From VYFG01 sp965248685 (lineage in GTDB: Bacteria; Pseudomonadota; Gammaproteobacteria; Arenicellales; Poriferihabitantaceae): 64,000 nt of DNA. Both the position numbers and the translations under genes were made by a program. This document shows, one piece after another, positions 56,289-64,000 of this stretch. The notes below the pieces were generated by a model. It was not told the origin of the DNA, made no database searches, and worked only from the letters and a program-made list of their open reading frames with translations. Position 1 is the stretch's first letter, and each line of letters begins with the position of its first letter. The stretch is taken from assembly GCA_965248685.1 (NCBI GenBank), contig CBDFKC010000003.1, forward strand, positions 1,364,001 through 1,428,000. Reading direction: 5' to 3'.

Positions 56289-56620
56289 TGCTCTGTTTCC
56301 TCTTCGAAAAATGGTAACTCAGCTTCAATCCAGCCAAATCTATCGAAATCAACCCGGCCGCTTTTATCAAATATTACGCCTTCCTGTTGTAACAATACCC
56401 GCTGCCGATTGTCGGCGCTGCCGCCCTTGCGGGCGCTGATTTCACCTTTACTGTTTATTACCCGATGCCACGGAACCCCTTGATCTTCGGTCAATGCCGA
56501 CATCGCATAGCCGACCTGTCGCGCTGTGGTATTAACCATTCGCGCAATGCGCCCATAGCTGGTTACGTTGCCGGGAGGAATGCGTTTGGTCACCTGGTAA
56601 ATGCGTTGATAAAGACTCAC
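56276..56620 (-). CDS. Alkyltransferase-like protein (ATL, YbaZ type)
   Basis: A 114-residue MGMT-fold protein. The DNA-binding part VTSYGRIARMVNTTARQVGYAM is conserved, with Tyr22 and the Arg finger near 34. The active-site block reads VPWHRVINSKG: Trp51 stands where MGMT has the alkyl-acceptor Cys in PCHR. This Cys-to-Trp change defines ATL proteins, which bind O6-alkylguanine but do not remove it, and hand lesions to nucleotide-excision repair. Slightly longer than E. coli YbaZ because of an acidic C-terminus (EEETEQCTE). Confidence 0.9.
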   Translation of the reverse strand: MSLYQRIYQVTKRIPPGNVTSYGRIARMVNTTARQVGYAMSALTEDQGVPWHRVINSKGEISARKGGSADNRQRVLLQQEGVIFDKSGRVDFDRFGWIEAELPFFEEETEQCTE

Positions 56621-56755
56621 GAACTCAATTTGTGGTTATTGCCCGGAATCATAGCAAAATGCAGCTGCTGAAGCGGGCCAAATTATCCTTATGCTATCGA
56701 TTTTGGTAAGATTCGTTGCCTGATTCCAGCGCCCAAATACCCTTTATATTTCTGC

Positions 56756-57601
56756 ATGTCTGAACTCAAAAACGAGTCTGACCCGTCTCATATCACTTTA
56801 ATCCGACCGTCAAGTGGATGGAAGGATATTGACCTGGCTGAAGTCTGGAAATATCGGGAGCTTCTCACTGCATTTTGCCTAAGAGATATAAAGGTTCGCT
56901 ATAAACAAACCGTTTTAGGCGCAACCTGGGCAATATTGCAGCCTCTGGTTACCATGCTAATTTTTACGGTTATCTTTGGTCGTCTCGCTAAAATTCCCTC
57001 CGACGGTTATGCCTATCCAGTGTTTGTTTATGCTGGTCTTCTGCCATGGATGTTTTTTGCCACTGCCGTTTCAAGCGGCGCAGGATCATTGGTTGGGTCT
57101 GCTCATATGTTGAGTAAAATCTACTTTCCACGCCTGATTATTCCATTTTCTTCTGTTGCAAGCGGATTGGTGGATTTTATGGTGTCAGCCTGTATCCTGC
57201 TGATATTGATGTTGCTCTACGATGTGACCTGGACCTGGCATCTGTTGTTGGTCCCAATTTTTCTGGCAGGGATTGTTTTGACTGCCCTTGGTGTCGGTAC
57301 TGCGTTGGCGGCGCTCACGGTTAGTTACCGGGATTTTCGTTATGTGGTTCCATTTATGGTGCAAATCTGGATGTATTTGACACCGGTAGTTTATCCCCTC
57401 AATTTCATTCCGGAAAAATGGCGGTGGTTGCTTTACTTCAATCCAATGACTGGCTATATCGATGGATTTCGTTCGGTTTTCCTCGGAAAATCATTTGCCT
57501 TTGGCGCAATCGGGGTTTCGATGTTGATGACGGTAATTATTTTCATCTTTGGACTTAAGTACTTTCGTAAGGTCGAGCAACGGTTCGCGGATATAATTTG
57601 A
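56756..57601 (+). CDS. Polysaccharide ABC exporter permease (Wzm-like)
   Basis: A 281-residue ABC-2 membrane subunit with about six helices. It starts with an amphipathic cytoplasmic region (LAEVWKYRELLTAFCLRDIKVRYKQTVLGATWAI), which is the standard Wzm/KpsM start; then come VFVYAGLLPWMFFATAVSSG and AHMLSKIYFPRLIIPFSSV, typical of the family. It would move a finished lipid-linked polysaccharide (O-antigen or capsule) across the inner membrane. The stop overlaps the ATPase start (TGATG). Confidence 0.93.
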   Translation: MSELKNESDPSHITLIRPSSGWKDIDLAEVWKYRELLTAFCLRDIKVRYKQTVLGATWAILQPLVTMLIFTVIFGRLAKIPSDGYAYPVFVYAGLLPWMFFATAVSSGAGSLVGSAHMLSKIYFPRLIIPFSSVASGLVDFMVSACILLILMLLYDVTWTWHLLLVPIFLAGIVLTALGVGTALAALTVSYRDFRYVVPFMVQIWMYLTPVVYPLNFIPEKWRWLLYFNPMTGYIDGFRSVFLGKSFAFGAIGVSMLMTVIIFIFGLKYFRKVEQRFADII

Positions 57602-58830
57602 TGAATCCGGCGATTAAGGTTTCAGGATTATCGAAGCAGTATCAGCTTGGTAGCGAAGTAATCTACCATCAGAGTTTCCGAGAACTGCTTCAGGGCGTTG
57701 CCAGAGCACCGTTTAAGCGGCTTCGTCGACTCGCGGGTATGGACCTGGAAGTGGAGCGAATTTGGGCTCTTCGGGATGTCTCTTTTGAAGTCCAGCAGGG
57801 CGAGATAATTGGCATCGTGGGGAGAAATGGTGCAGGAAAAAGCACCCTGCTTAAATTGCTTAGTCGGATCACCAATCCGACCGAGGGAGAAATTATCTAT
57901 CGTGGAAGGATGTCGAGTCTGTTAGAGGTCGGCACTGGCTTTCATCCGGAACTAACCGGCCGCGAAAATGTTTTTCTTAACGGTGCTATTCTGGGAATGT
58001 GCCGAACCGAGATTCAGACCAAGCTGGCACGGATTGTGGAATTCGCCGAGGTCGAAAATTTTCTTGATACGCCGGTAAAACGGTATTCGAGTGGAATGCT
58101 GGTAAGGCTGGCGTTTTCGGTATCCGCTCACCTCGAACCAGATATCTTAATCGTTGATGAAGTATTGGCGGTGGGTGATGTTTCGTTCCAGAAAAAGTGT
58201 TTGCAACAGATGCAGAACCTGGCACGATCAGGCCGCACCGTATTATTTGTCAGTCACAATATGAGTAGCGTTCAGTCTCTGACCCAAACCTGTATCCTGC
58301 TACATCAGGGACGGCTCGAGATGTCCGGGAAAACTCCGGACGTGGTCAGTCGTTATCTAAAAAATAATCGTAATGAATTTGGCAGTATTCAGCAGGATTC
58401 TGGACAGTTACGTTTGATCGATTTTTCGGCCGCAATCGAGAGTAGCGACGCAGCTGGGGTTGACATAGAAATGCGGGTAAATCTAAAACCGCTGGAAAAT
58501 ATACCGTCTTTCAAGATTGATTTTGCACTAGAGAATGAGCAGGGTATCCGAATTGTTCAACACGTCGCGTCAGACCAAGATGTCATATGTGCCCGCGAAG
58601 GCGAATTAGTTCGGGCGACCTACCGATTTTCCGTAACCAGGCTTGCCCATGGGGAATACACTGGCGTGTTGTACATCTACCAAGATACCCGAAGGGTAAT
58701 GCTACATCTGGAAAAGGCGACGTTGTTTAATATGCCCAGATCAATCCATGTGACGGGTACCAGTTCTCATGGATACACTGCCGTATTGGTGCCTGCCATT
58801 GAGGCGGACATCAAGGTGTTGTCCGAGTAA
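57601..58830 (+). CDS. Polysaccharide ABC exporter ATPase (Wzt-like) with C-terminal domain
   Basis: A 409-residue ATPase. The ABC domain has Walker A IVGRNGAGKST (near 72-82), signature YSSGMLVRLAFS and Walker B ILIVDEVLAVGD, and the exporter-specific LEVGTGFHPELTGRENVFLNG. After about residue 265 a beta-sandwich domain of the Wzt C-terminal type follows (VDIEMRVNLKPLENIPSFKI...SRSIHVTG region). In known Wzt proteins this domain binds the capped end of the glycan, coupling termination to export. The chain-terminator enzyme is not obvious here; the FkbM methyltransferase next door is a candidate. Start ATG 57601. Confidence 0.93.
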   Translation: MNPAIKVSGLSKQYQLGSEVIYHQSFRELLQGVARAPFKRLRRLAGMDLEVERIWALRDVSFEVQQGEIIGIVGRNGAGKSTLLKLLSRITNPTEGEIIYRGRMSSLLEVGTGFHPELTGRENVFLNGAILGMCRTEIQTKLARIVEFAEVENFLDTPVKRYSSGMLVRLAFSVSAHLEPDILIVDEVLAVGDVSFQKKCLQQMQNLARSGRTVLFVSHNMSSVQSLTQTCILLHQGRLEMSGKTPDVVSRYLKNNRNEFGSIQQDSGQLRLIDFSAAIESSDAAGVDIEMRVNLKPLENIPSFKIDFALENEQGIRIVQHVASDQDVICAREGELVRATYRFSVTRLAHGEYTGVLYIYQDTRRVMLHLEKATLFNMPRSIHVTGTSSHGYTAVLVPAIEADIKVLSE

Positions 58831-58845
58831 GCCGCGCGTAATTCA

Positions 58846-59829
58846 ATGGATCGAGTTAGGTATCTACTGCAAACAGCTCGTCGCCGCGCGTACCGTCGGC
58901 GGCTGACCAAAAATATTCCCCATAAGGATTGGCAGCGAGAAATAGCGGCTAACCATCTGCCAACGGAATCGGTTAGTTTGCGGGAACAAGGTTCGGTATA
59001 TTTTTCTACTCTAGATTTAACTCTGCCTGCGCACCCGGTGGCTTATGAACTGGTTAAATCCCACCAAATGCTGCAGGAGTTGTTCGAAAAGACGGTGGCG
59101 CGGGCACATTGGGAACAACATCTTGAAGAGTTGGTCATTCGATTTAATACTGAAATTTATCCCGTCAGGTTATCCGAAGAAGTTTATATATTGCATGAAT
59201 TTTTGGTGCGGGGGGACTATAACCTGCGGGTACAGCAGCCGGCATTAATTTTCGATGTTGGCGCCAATGTCGGATTTGCTTCTATTTTTCTCGCCAGCCG
59301 TAATCCCGATGCAATGATTTATGCTTATGAGCCATTGATCGACAATTATCAACGGGCTCAGAGAAATATTAATTTGAATCCGCAACTTGCTGACAGGATC
59401 AAGCTGCATCCCTATGGGCTTTATTCGGATGATGCGGATCTCGAAATGCAATCCGAAGTATTGAACCCTGGACGCTCCAGCGTAGTTATAGATCGGGAAA
59501 AATCCCCCTCTAGTGAAATTACACTTCATCGAGTTCAAATGCGGGAGGCAGCTATAGAATTACGCTCAGTAATCGCCCGGCATCAAGACCGGGTAGTGTG
59601 GGTCAAGTTGGACTGCGAGGGCAGTGAATACGAGATACTAAAAAATATGTCGTCGGCGAGATTGTTTAGTGAAATCAAAGGATTTTTATTTGAATGGCAT
59701 CGGATTGAAACCTCGGACGAACCCATGGAAGCGATTGAAAAAATTCTCAGTCCCCATGGTTTTACAGTGCATACGCGTAGCGGCTTTGATGTGAAGGCGA
59801 TGGACGGGATGTGTATTGCGGTTCGGTGA
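58846..59829 (+). CDS. FkbM-family methyltransferase
   Basis: A 327-residue protein. After an N-terminal region (about 1-125) with no clear domain, the SAM-binding motif I is IFDVGANVGFASIFLASR, followed by MIYAYEPLIDNYQRAQRN and the FkbM block VWVKLDCEGSEYEILKNM. Such enzymes methylate sugar hydroxyls in polysaccharide or natural-product pathways. Starting 15 bp after the wzt-like gene, it could place a terminal O-methyl cap that stops chain growth, as in some Wzt-dependent O-antigens; this is inference. Confidence 0.85.
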   Translation: MDRVRYLLQTARRRAYRRRLTKNIPHKDWQREIAANHLPTESVSLREQGSVYFSTLDLTLPAHPVAYELVKSHQMLQELFEKTVARAHWEQHLEELVIRFNTEIYPVRLSEEVYILHEFLVRGDYNLRVQQPALIFDVGANVGFASIFLASRNPDAMIYAYEPLIDNYQRAQRNINLNPQLADRIKLHPYGLYSDDADLEMQSEVLNPGRSSVVIDREKSPSSEITLHRVQMREAAIELRSVIARHQDRVVWVKLDCEGSEYEILKNMSSARLFSEIKGFLFEWHRIETSDEPMEAIEKILSPHGFTVHTRSGFDVKAMDGMCIAVR

Positions 59830-59886
59830 CAAATGACCGGGTTTTTCTAACAGACCGAATTGCCATAAATTATTCCGGATAACCCA

Positions 59887-61194
59887 ATGCGACTACTGAT
59901 CATCGCTCCATCTGCATACCTGTTAGGGGGGGTTCAAAACTGGCTTGATTATCTGTTGCCCGGGCTGAAATCCTACGGTAATGACGTGACCCTGGGATTG
60001 GCCGACGGCCGGATACATCGTAGCCAGCAATATCTTGCCCGCCACCCATGGTCAAAAAATGTGATTGTGTCTAACCCAACAGGTAGCTCTACCGGGCGGG
60101 TTAATGCCTTGATGTCAGTTATCCGGCAGGTTAACCCGGACCTGGTAATGTCTGTGAATATTGGGGATTGCCTCGAAGCGGTTAGATGTTTGAAGCGGTC
60201 CGGTATGAATCATCTGCGTCTGGCTATGTCGATTCATGCAATTGAAGGCGACTATATAGCTGATCTAAAGCATTATTCCGACGTTATTGACAGTGTGATT
60301 TACACCAATCGATTATTGAAATCGATCATTTGCGAGTCTCTTCAGTTTGATCAGTCCAGGATGTTTTACGCGCCATACGGTGTGGTGCCGCAGAGCTCAA
60401 CACCACATTACGACCGATTCCATAACCGTATTCTGTGGATGGGAAGAATGGATCAGGACCAGAAGCGCTGCCTGGAGCTACCTGGAATTGCCCGGGAACT
60501 GGCGGCAATTACCAGCGATTGGAACCTGTTATTGGCGGGTGAGGGTCCGGAAAGAAATGAGCTAATTAACCAACTTAAGGCGACCAAGGAATGTAATTTC
60601 GACTATCTTGGTAGCTTATCCCAAGCGGCTCTATTGGACGAGATTTTGCCCACAGTGGATATTCTATTAGTCAATTCACTATGGGAGACCGGTCCGATTA
60701 CCATTCTGGAAGCGATGTCCGCAGGAGTCGCGGTAGTTACCTCGCGGTACGTAGGATGTGGGCAGGAGGGTGCATTGGTGGATAATGAAAACGTTCTGAT
60801 GTTCGAGACTGGTGAATTATCTGCTGCTGCTGATTGCCTGTCCAGGCTTCTATGTGATCCTGCCTTGCGGCAAAAGCTTATTTCAGGTGGGGACAAACTG
60901 GTTTCTACGAGATACACCCGCAAGGTTTCGGTAATGGCTTGGGTAGAAGCACTGACTGCTACCCAGGCACTCCCGGTTTTGCCGAGTCCAGCCGTACTAA
61001 ACTCTGAGGGTAACCACGGCAGGCTGGACCGCTGGTTTGGTGCCGTGACCGGGGAGAGATTGCGAAATCTCCTTGGACTAAGTTGGCAGCATCAATCTGC
61101 CGGCAGCGAGTGGCCCCATGCCAGGGTTGGAATAAGTCAAGGCGAAAGGGCAATGTTTCTGGCGGACGCGGCACAGATTGACCAGGTTAACTAG
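59887..61194 (+). CDS. Glycosyltransferase (GT4-like), paralogue of the gene at 51141
   Basis: A 435-residue GT-B enzyme. The N-terminus MRLLIIAPSAYLLGGVQNWL matches that of the protein at 51141 (GGVEQWL), and both have the T-G-x-x-T-G-R segment near residue 65. The second domain starts RILWMGRMDQDQKRCLELPG; the donor site reads NSLWETGPITILEAMSAGVAVV. The C-terminal tail RLRNLLGLSWQHQSAGSEWPH parallels that paralogue. It follows the methyltransferase by 57 bp and abuts the next GT2 gene. Acceptor and donor unknown. Confidence 0.86.
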   Translation: MRLLIIAPSAYLLGGVQNWLDYLLPGLKSYGNDVTLGLADGRIHRSQQYLARHPWSKNVIVSNPTGSSTGRVNALMSVIRQVNPDLVMSVNIGDCLEAVRCLKRSGMNHLRLAMSIHAIEGDYIADLKHYSDVIDSVIYTNRLLKSIICESLQFDQSRMFYAPYGVVPQSSTPHYDRFHNRILWMGRMDQDQKRCLELPGIARELAAITSDWNLLLAGEGPERNELINQLKATKECNFDYLGSLSQAALLDEILPTVDILLVNSLWETGPITILEAMSAGVAVVTSRYVGCGQEGALVDNENVLMFETGELSAAADCLSRLLCDPALRQKLISGGDKLVSTRYTRKVSVMAWVEALTATQALPVLPSPAVLNSEGNHGRLDRWFGAVTGERLRNLLGLSWQHQSAGSEWPHARVGISQGERAMFLADAAQIDQVN

Positions 61195-62154
61195 ATGAAA
61201 GGCCTAGTCAGCACAATCATTCCGGTATTTAATCGACCCGAACAGTTGAGACAGGCGGTCGCTAGTGTGCTCGATCAAACCTATACCACCATTGAAATTA
61301 TTATAGTCGATGATGGGTCCACCGATAACACAGCGGATGTAATACGGGCCATACAAAAAGCCCGTCCCGAGGTTATTCGAGCCCTATCGATTGAAAATTC
61401 GGGACCCGGGCTGGCTCGGGAAGCCGGGAGAAAAATTGTCCGAGGCGAATTTATTCAATATCTCGATAGTGACGATATATTGTACCCGGAAAAGTTTTGT
61501 CTTCAGGTCGAGGCTCTGATGAATAATCCCAAGGCCCAGATTGCTTACGGTAAAACGGTTTACAGGATCCAGGACAAGCTGGAAAACCACTGTCCAGGCA
61601 AGCGCACCACTGAAAGGTTCGAGAAGATGTTGCCATCATTCCTGCAATCCAGGTGGTGGAATACATTGACGCCGTTATATCGCCGCGAGATTTGTGACCG
61701 GATTGGGCCCTGGACCGATTTACGCCATGAAGAAGACTGGGAATACGATAGTCGTATCGCTGCCTGCGGTGTGGGGCTGTGTTTCGTGGATTCCGTGATC
61801 TGCGAATTTCGCCAGCATTATGGTCAACGGCTCTCTACCGATCAAACGATTTATCGGGCGCGATACCGCGATCAGGCCCGAGCCAGACAGTTAATCTATA
61901 AGCATGCTGAAGGTGCTGGTATTGACCATCGCTGTGAAGAAATGCAGCATTTCTCCCGTAGTGCTTTTCATCTCGCCAGACAATGTGGGGCGGCTGGTTT
62001 GGTTCGAGAGTCTCGCCAGTTGTTCGATTTATCACGGCGCGCGAGTGGTCGTCCGAATAAGATCGAGTATCGACTATACCGGTCTCTCGCGTTGGTATTT
62101 GGCTGGACCGCTATAGGCCGACTCAGCCAATGGCGAGACAGGATCAGATCTTGA
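61195..62154 (+). CDS. Glycosyltransferase family 2 (GT-A)
   Basis: A 319-residue inverting GT-A enzyme. Starts LVSTIIPVFNRPEQLRQAVASVL, with IIIVDDGSTDNTADVI for nucleotide binding, and the DxD-like metal site in IQYLDSDDILYP. The catalytic base region is in LRHEEDWEYDSRIAA. No membrane helices, so soluble or peripheral. The ATG follows the previous stop directly (no gap), and the gene overlaps the next GT2 gene by 25 bp, so the three are one unit. Confidence 0.9.
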   Translation: MKGLVSTIIPVFNRPEQLRQAVASVLDQTYTTIEIIIVDDGSTDNTADVIRAIQKARPEVIRALSIENSGPGLAREAGRKIVRGEFIQYLDSDDILYPEKFCLQVEALMNNPKAQIAYGKTVYRIQDKLENHCPGKRTTERFEKMLPSFLQSRWWNTLTPLYRREICDRIGPWTDLRHEEDWEYDSRIAACGVGLCFVDSVICEFRQHYGQRLSTDQTIYRARYRDQARARQLIYKHAEGAGIDHRCEEMQHFSRSAFHLARQCGAAGLVRESRQLFDLSRRASGRPNKIEYRLYRSLALVFGWTAIGRLSQWRDRIRS

Positions 62155-63080
62155 CCGACGTATCCGTTGTAATGTCGGTTTTTAACGGCGAGGCTACTTT
62201 GCCGCGGACTCTGCAAAGTCTCGACCAGCAGCATGAAATAATACCTGAGATTATTGTGGTGAACGACGGATCTACGGATAATTCCGCTGGGATACTTGAT
62301 CGCCACGCCGATGCCAACGCTAATTATCGAATATTTCATCAATCCAATCAGGGGCTAACCGCAGCTTTAATATTCGGTTGCCGGCAGGCCACTGGCAAGT
62401 TTATTGCGAGGCAGGATGACGGTGACATATCAATGCCCCAGCGGTTGCTGCGGCAGATGAAGGCGTTTGACGACCAGCAGGATCTTGCCATGGTGTCTTG
62501 CGCTACCGGTTTTATTGATCAGGAAGGTTGTCAGGTTTTTGACGTGATTCAGGATGCTGCCATGGCTGAGTCAGGGCTATTGCAGAACAAAGCGGAACTA
62601 ATTACCGGGCCGCCCCATCATGGTGGTGTAATGTTTCGCAAAGATCTGTATCTCCAGGCAGGAGGGTATCGATCCCAGTTCTATGTTGCCCAAGACCTTG
62701 ATCTGTGGATACGAATGCGGGAGCTTGGAAGGCATGTGAGTCTGCAACAGATTCTCTATCAGGCAGATCTGAGTCCCAACGCAATCAGTTTCTCCCATCG
62801 TCAGATTCAACATCAGGTCACAACACTGATACTGCGCGCCAGAGAGTTGCGATGCAACGGTAAATCCGAACAGGAGCTGCTCGACCAGGTGTATTCACTA
62901 TCCAGGAATCCTCCTCGGTCCACCCGTGATAGCCGCTCAGACTATTATTTTTTTATCGGTGGTTGTCAGCGTCATACCCGCCCGGTGTCTGCTCGGCGAA
63001 GTTATTGGCGGGCAATTCAGACCAACCCTTTGCATTGGAAAGCAATCCTACGTTATCTCCAGACGTTACTAACGGGATAA
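62130..63080 (+). CDS. Glycosyltransferase family 2 (GT-A)
   Basis: A 316-residue GT-A enzyme: VSVVMSVFNGEATLPRTLQSL, then EIIVVNDGSTDNSAGIL and FIARQDDGDISMPQRL with the DxD-like site; the base region may be in FYVAQDLDLWIRMRELG. ATG 62130 overlaps the previous gene by 25 bp; a TTG at 62151 is an alternative start that would begin just before VSVVMSVFNG. Last glycan gene before exbB, 97 bp later. Donor and acceptor unknown. Confidence 0.9.
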   Translation: MARQDQILTDVSVVMSVFNGEATLPRTLQSLDQQHEIIPEIIVVNDGSTDNSAGILDRHADANANYRIFHQSNQGLTAALIFGCRQATGKFIARQDDGDISMPQRLLRQMKAFDDQQDLAMVSCATGFIDQEGCQVFDVIQDAAMAESGLLQNKAELITGPPHHGGVMFRKDLYLQAGGYRSQFYVAQDLDLWIRMRELGRHVSLQQILYQADLSPNAISFSHRQIQHQVTTLILRARELRCNGKSEQELLDQVYSLSRNPPRSTRDSRSDYYFFIGGCQRHTRPVSARRSYWRAIQTNPLHWKAILRYLQTLLTG

Positions 63081-63177
63081 TTCGGTTACCGCCAGGGCTA
63101 TTTGTCCTGCTCGTACGCATAGACCAATGCAGCTGAATTGAATACACTACCCGCGATCCTCCATCACTGACCAGAGA

Positions 63178-63786
63178 ATGCTCGAATTACTAAAGGCCGG
63201 TGGGTTCCTTATTTGGCCAATCCTTTTATGCTCCGTTATCGCCCTCGCGATCATTCTTGAGCGATTTATTGCATTGAAGTCCAAAGATGTGGCGCCACCT
63301 GAATTGCTCGATAAGATCAGAAAGCTACTAAAGAAGGGCGATTTGGATACCAAGGTAATAAATGATATCGAGGAGAATTCACCCCTTGGCCGGGTATTGG
63401 CGGCAGGATTGCGCAATCCTAACCAGCATCGAGTCGTCATCAAAGAAGCAATTGAAGAAGCGGGCCGCCACGTTGTCTATGATCTGGAAAGACATTTGCA
63501 GACCCTGGGCACCATTGCCAATATCACACCCCTGTTGGGGTTGCTTGGCACCGTTATAGGGATGATCAAGGTCTTCTCTGCTATTACCACATTTGGGGTT
63601 GGCGACCCTCAGGCCCTGGCTGAAGGAATTTCAGAAGCATTGGTGACGACTGCTGCGGGATTGTCCGTGGGAATTCCCAGCCTGATGTTCTATCGGTATT
63701 TTAAAGGAAAGGTAAACGAGCTAACCGTGGATATGGAACAGCAAGCTCTCAAGTTTATGAAGATATTACAAAGGGAAACTCAGTAA
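63178..63786 (+). CDS. exbB: ExbB/TolQ-family proton channel subunit
   Basis: A 202-residue MotA/TolQ/ExbB protein with three helices: [21 protein letters not shown] near the start, then [21 protein letters not shown] and [25 protein letters not shown], the two pore helices. With ExbD it uses the proton gradient to drive outer-membrane or envelope processes. In many Pseudomonas-like genomes an exbB-exbD pair lies between comEC and lpxK; here comEC is 20 kb upstream. Stop is 2 bp before exbD. Confidence 0.92.
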   Translation: MLELLKAGGFLIWPILLCSVIALAIILERFIALKSKDVAPPELLDKIRKLLKKGDLDTKVINDIEENSPLGRVLAAGLRNPNQHRVVIKEAIEEAGRHVVYDLERHLQTLGTIANITPLLGLLGTVIGMIKVFSAITTFGVGDPQALAEGISEALVTTAAGLSVGIPSLMFYRYFKGKVNELTVDMEQQALKFMKILQRETQ

Positions 63787-63788
63787 AC

Positions 63789-64000
63789 ATGCGGTTTCGT
63801 AGCAAAAACGATGAGCCAGAAGCGGAAATCAACTTGACCCCGTTGATCGATGTTGTGTTCTTATTACTGATTTTCTTTATGGTGACCACAACGTTTTCTC
63901 GCGAGGCAGAAATCAAGTTAAAACTTCCCGAAGCAACATCCTCTGATCAAGCATCGGATGACGAAAAATACCTGACTATCCAGATAACCGATATAGGACA
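63789..64000 (+). CDS. exbD: ExbD/TolR-family protein (3' end outside window)
   Basis: The visible 70 residues start [36 protein letters not shown]: a short cytoplasmic start, the proton-carrying Asp in LTPLIDVVF, and one membrane helix. The periplasmic domain begins [15 protein letters not shown] and is cut by the window end. It pairs with the exbB gene 2 bp upstream. Confidence 0.93.
   Translation, partial: MRFRSKNDEPEAEINLTPLIDVVFLLLIFFMVTTTFSREAEIKLKLPEATSSDQASDDEKYLTIQITDIG

Overview
The window looks like chromosomal DNA of a free-living gammaproteobacterium. It carries bamD divergent from rluD, a BamC-type lipoprotein, parC, a DUF2062 gene divergent from comEC, the glyQ-glyS-gmhB-plsC run, pdxA-ksgA, panB, thrC, purC, moaBDE, dsbD, fxsA-groES-groEL, mscL and exbB-exbD. 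The organism is not enterobacterial: gene neighbourhoods are rearranged, groESL has a perfect CIRCE operator, and pgi is of a divergent type. I cannot place it below class level. I see no rRNA, tRNA, CRISPR array, prophage or complete insertion sequence.

Layout. 0-3.2 kb: the end of a sulfotransferase gene, a porin with promoter and terminator, and a BamC-like lipoprotein. 3.2-7.6 kb: a small sugar cluster with two COG4671-type glycosyltransferases, a deacetylase-fold protein and a facing GT4 enzyme. 7.6-9.2 kb: panB and a 2OG-Fe(II) oxygenase-like gene. 9.2-16.4 kb (minus): a complete oligopeptide-type ABC transporter ending in a glycosyltransferase. 16.4-21.2 kb (minus): thrC, an acyl-CoA synthetase-like gene, a rhomboid protease and rluD. 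21.5-24.6 kb: bamD and a dimethylformamidase-large-subunit-like protein. 24.7-31.3 kb: purC, parC, a prolyl-tRNA editing protein, moaB, moaDE, a zinc peptidase and a TlpA-like thioredoxin. 31.3-40.3 kb: an unusual DsbD with two N-terminal domains, a 178-bp MITE-like element, fxsA, a YheS-type ABC-F protein, groESL and mscL. 40.5-51.1 kb: DUF2062/comEC, galE, pgi, glyQS, a MazG-like gene, gmhB and plsC. 51.1-63.1 kb: a surface-polysaccharide region interrupted by ksgA, pdxA, an aspartyl protease and an alkyltransferase-like gene. 63.2 kb to the end: exbB and a truncated exbD.

The main theme is the cell envelope: outer-membrane assembly (BamC, BamD), a porin, heptose and phospholipid synthesis (GmhB, PlsC), UDP-galactose supply (GalE), and an ABC-dependent (Wzm/Wzt) polysaccharide pathway with at least four glycosyltransferases, an acyltransferase and an FkbM methyltransferase. 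A second, separate glycan cluster lies at 3.2-7.6 kb. The most unusual items are the double-headed DsbD with its 235-residue Pro/Ser/Thr/Glu-rich linker, the dimethylformamidase-like protein without a visible small subunit, the COG4671 pair with its deacetylase, the MITE-like element at the dsbD promoter, and the Tal-Pgi-like stand-alone Pgi.
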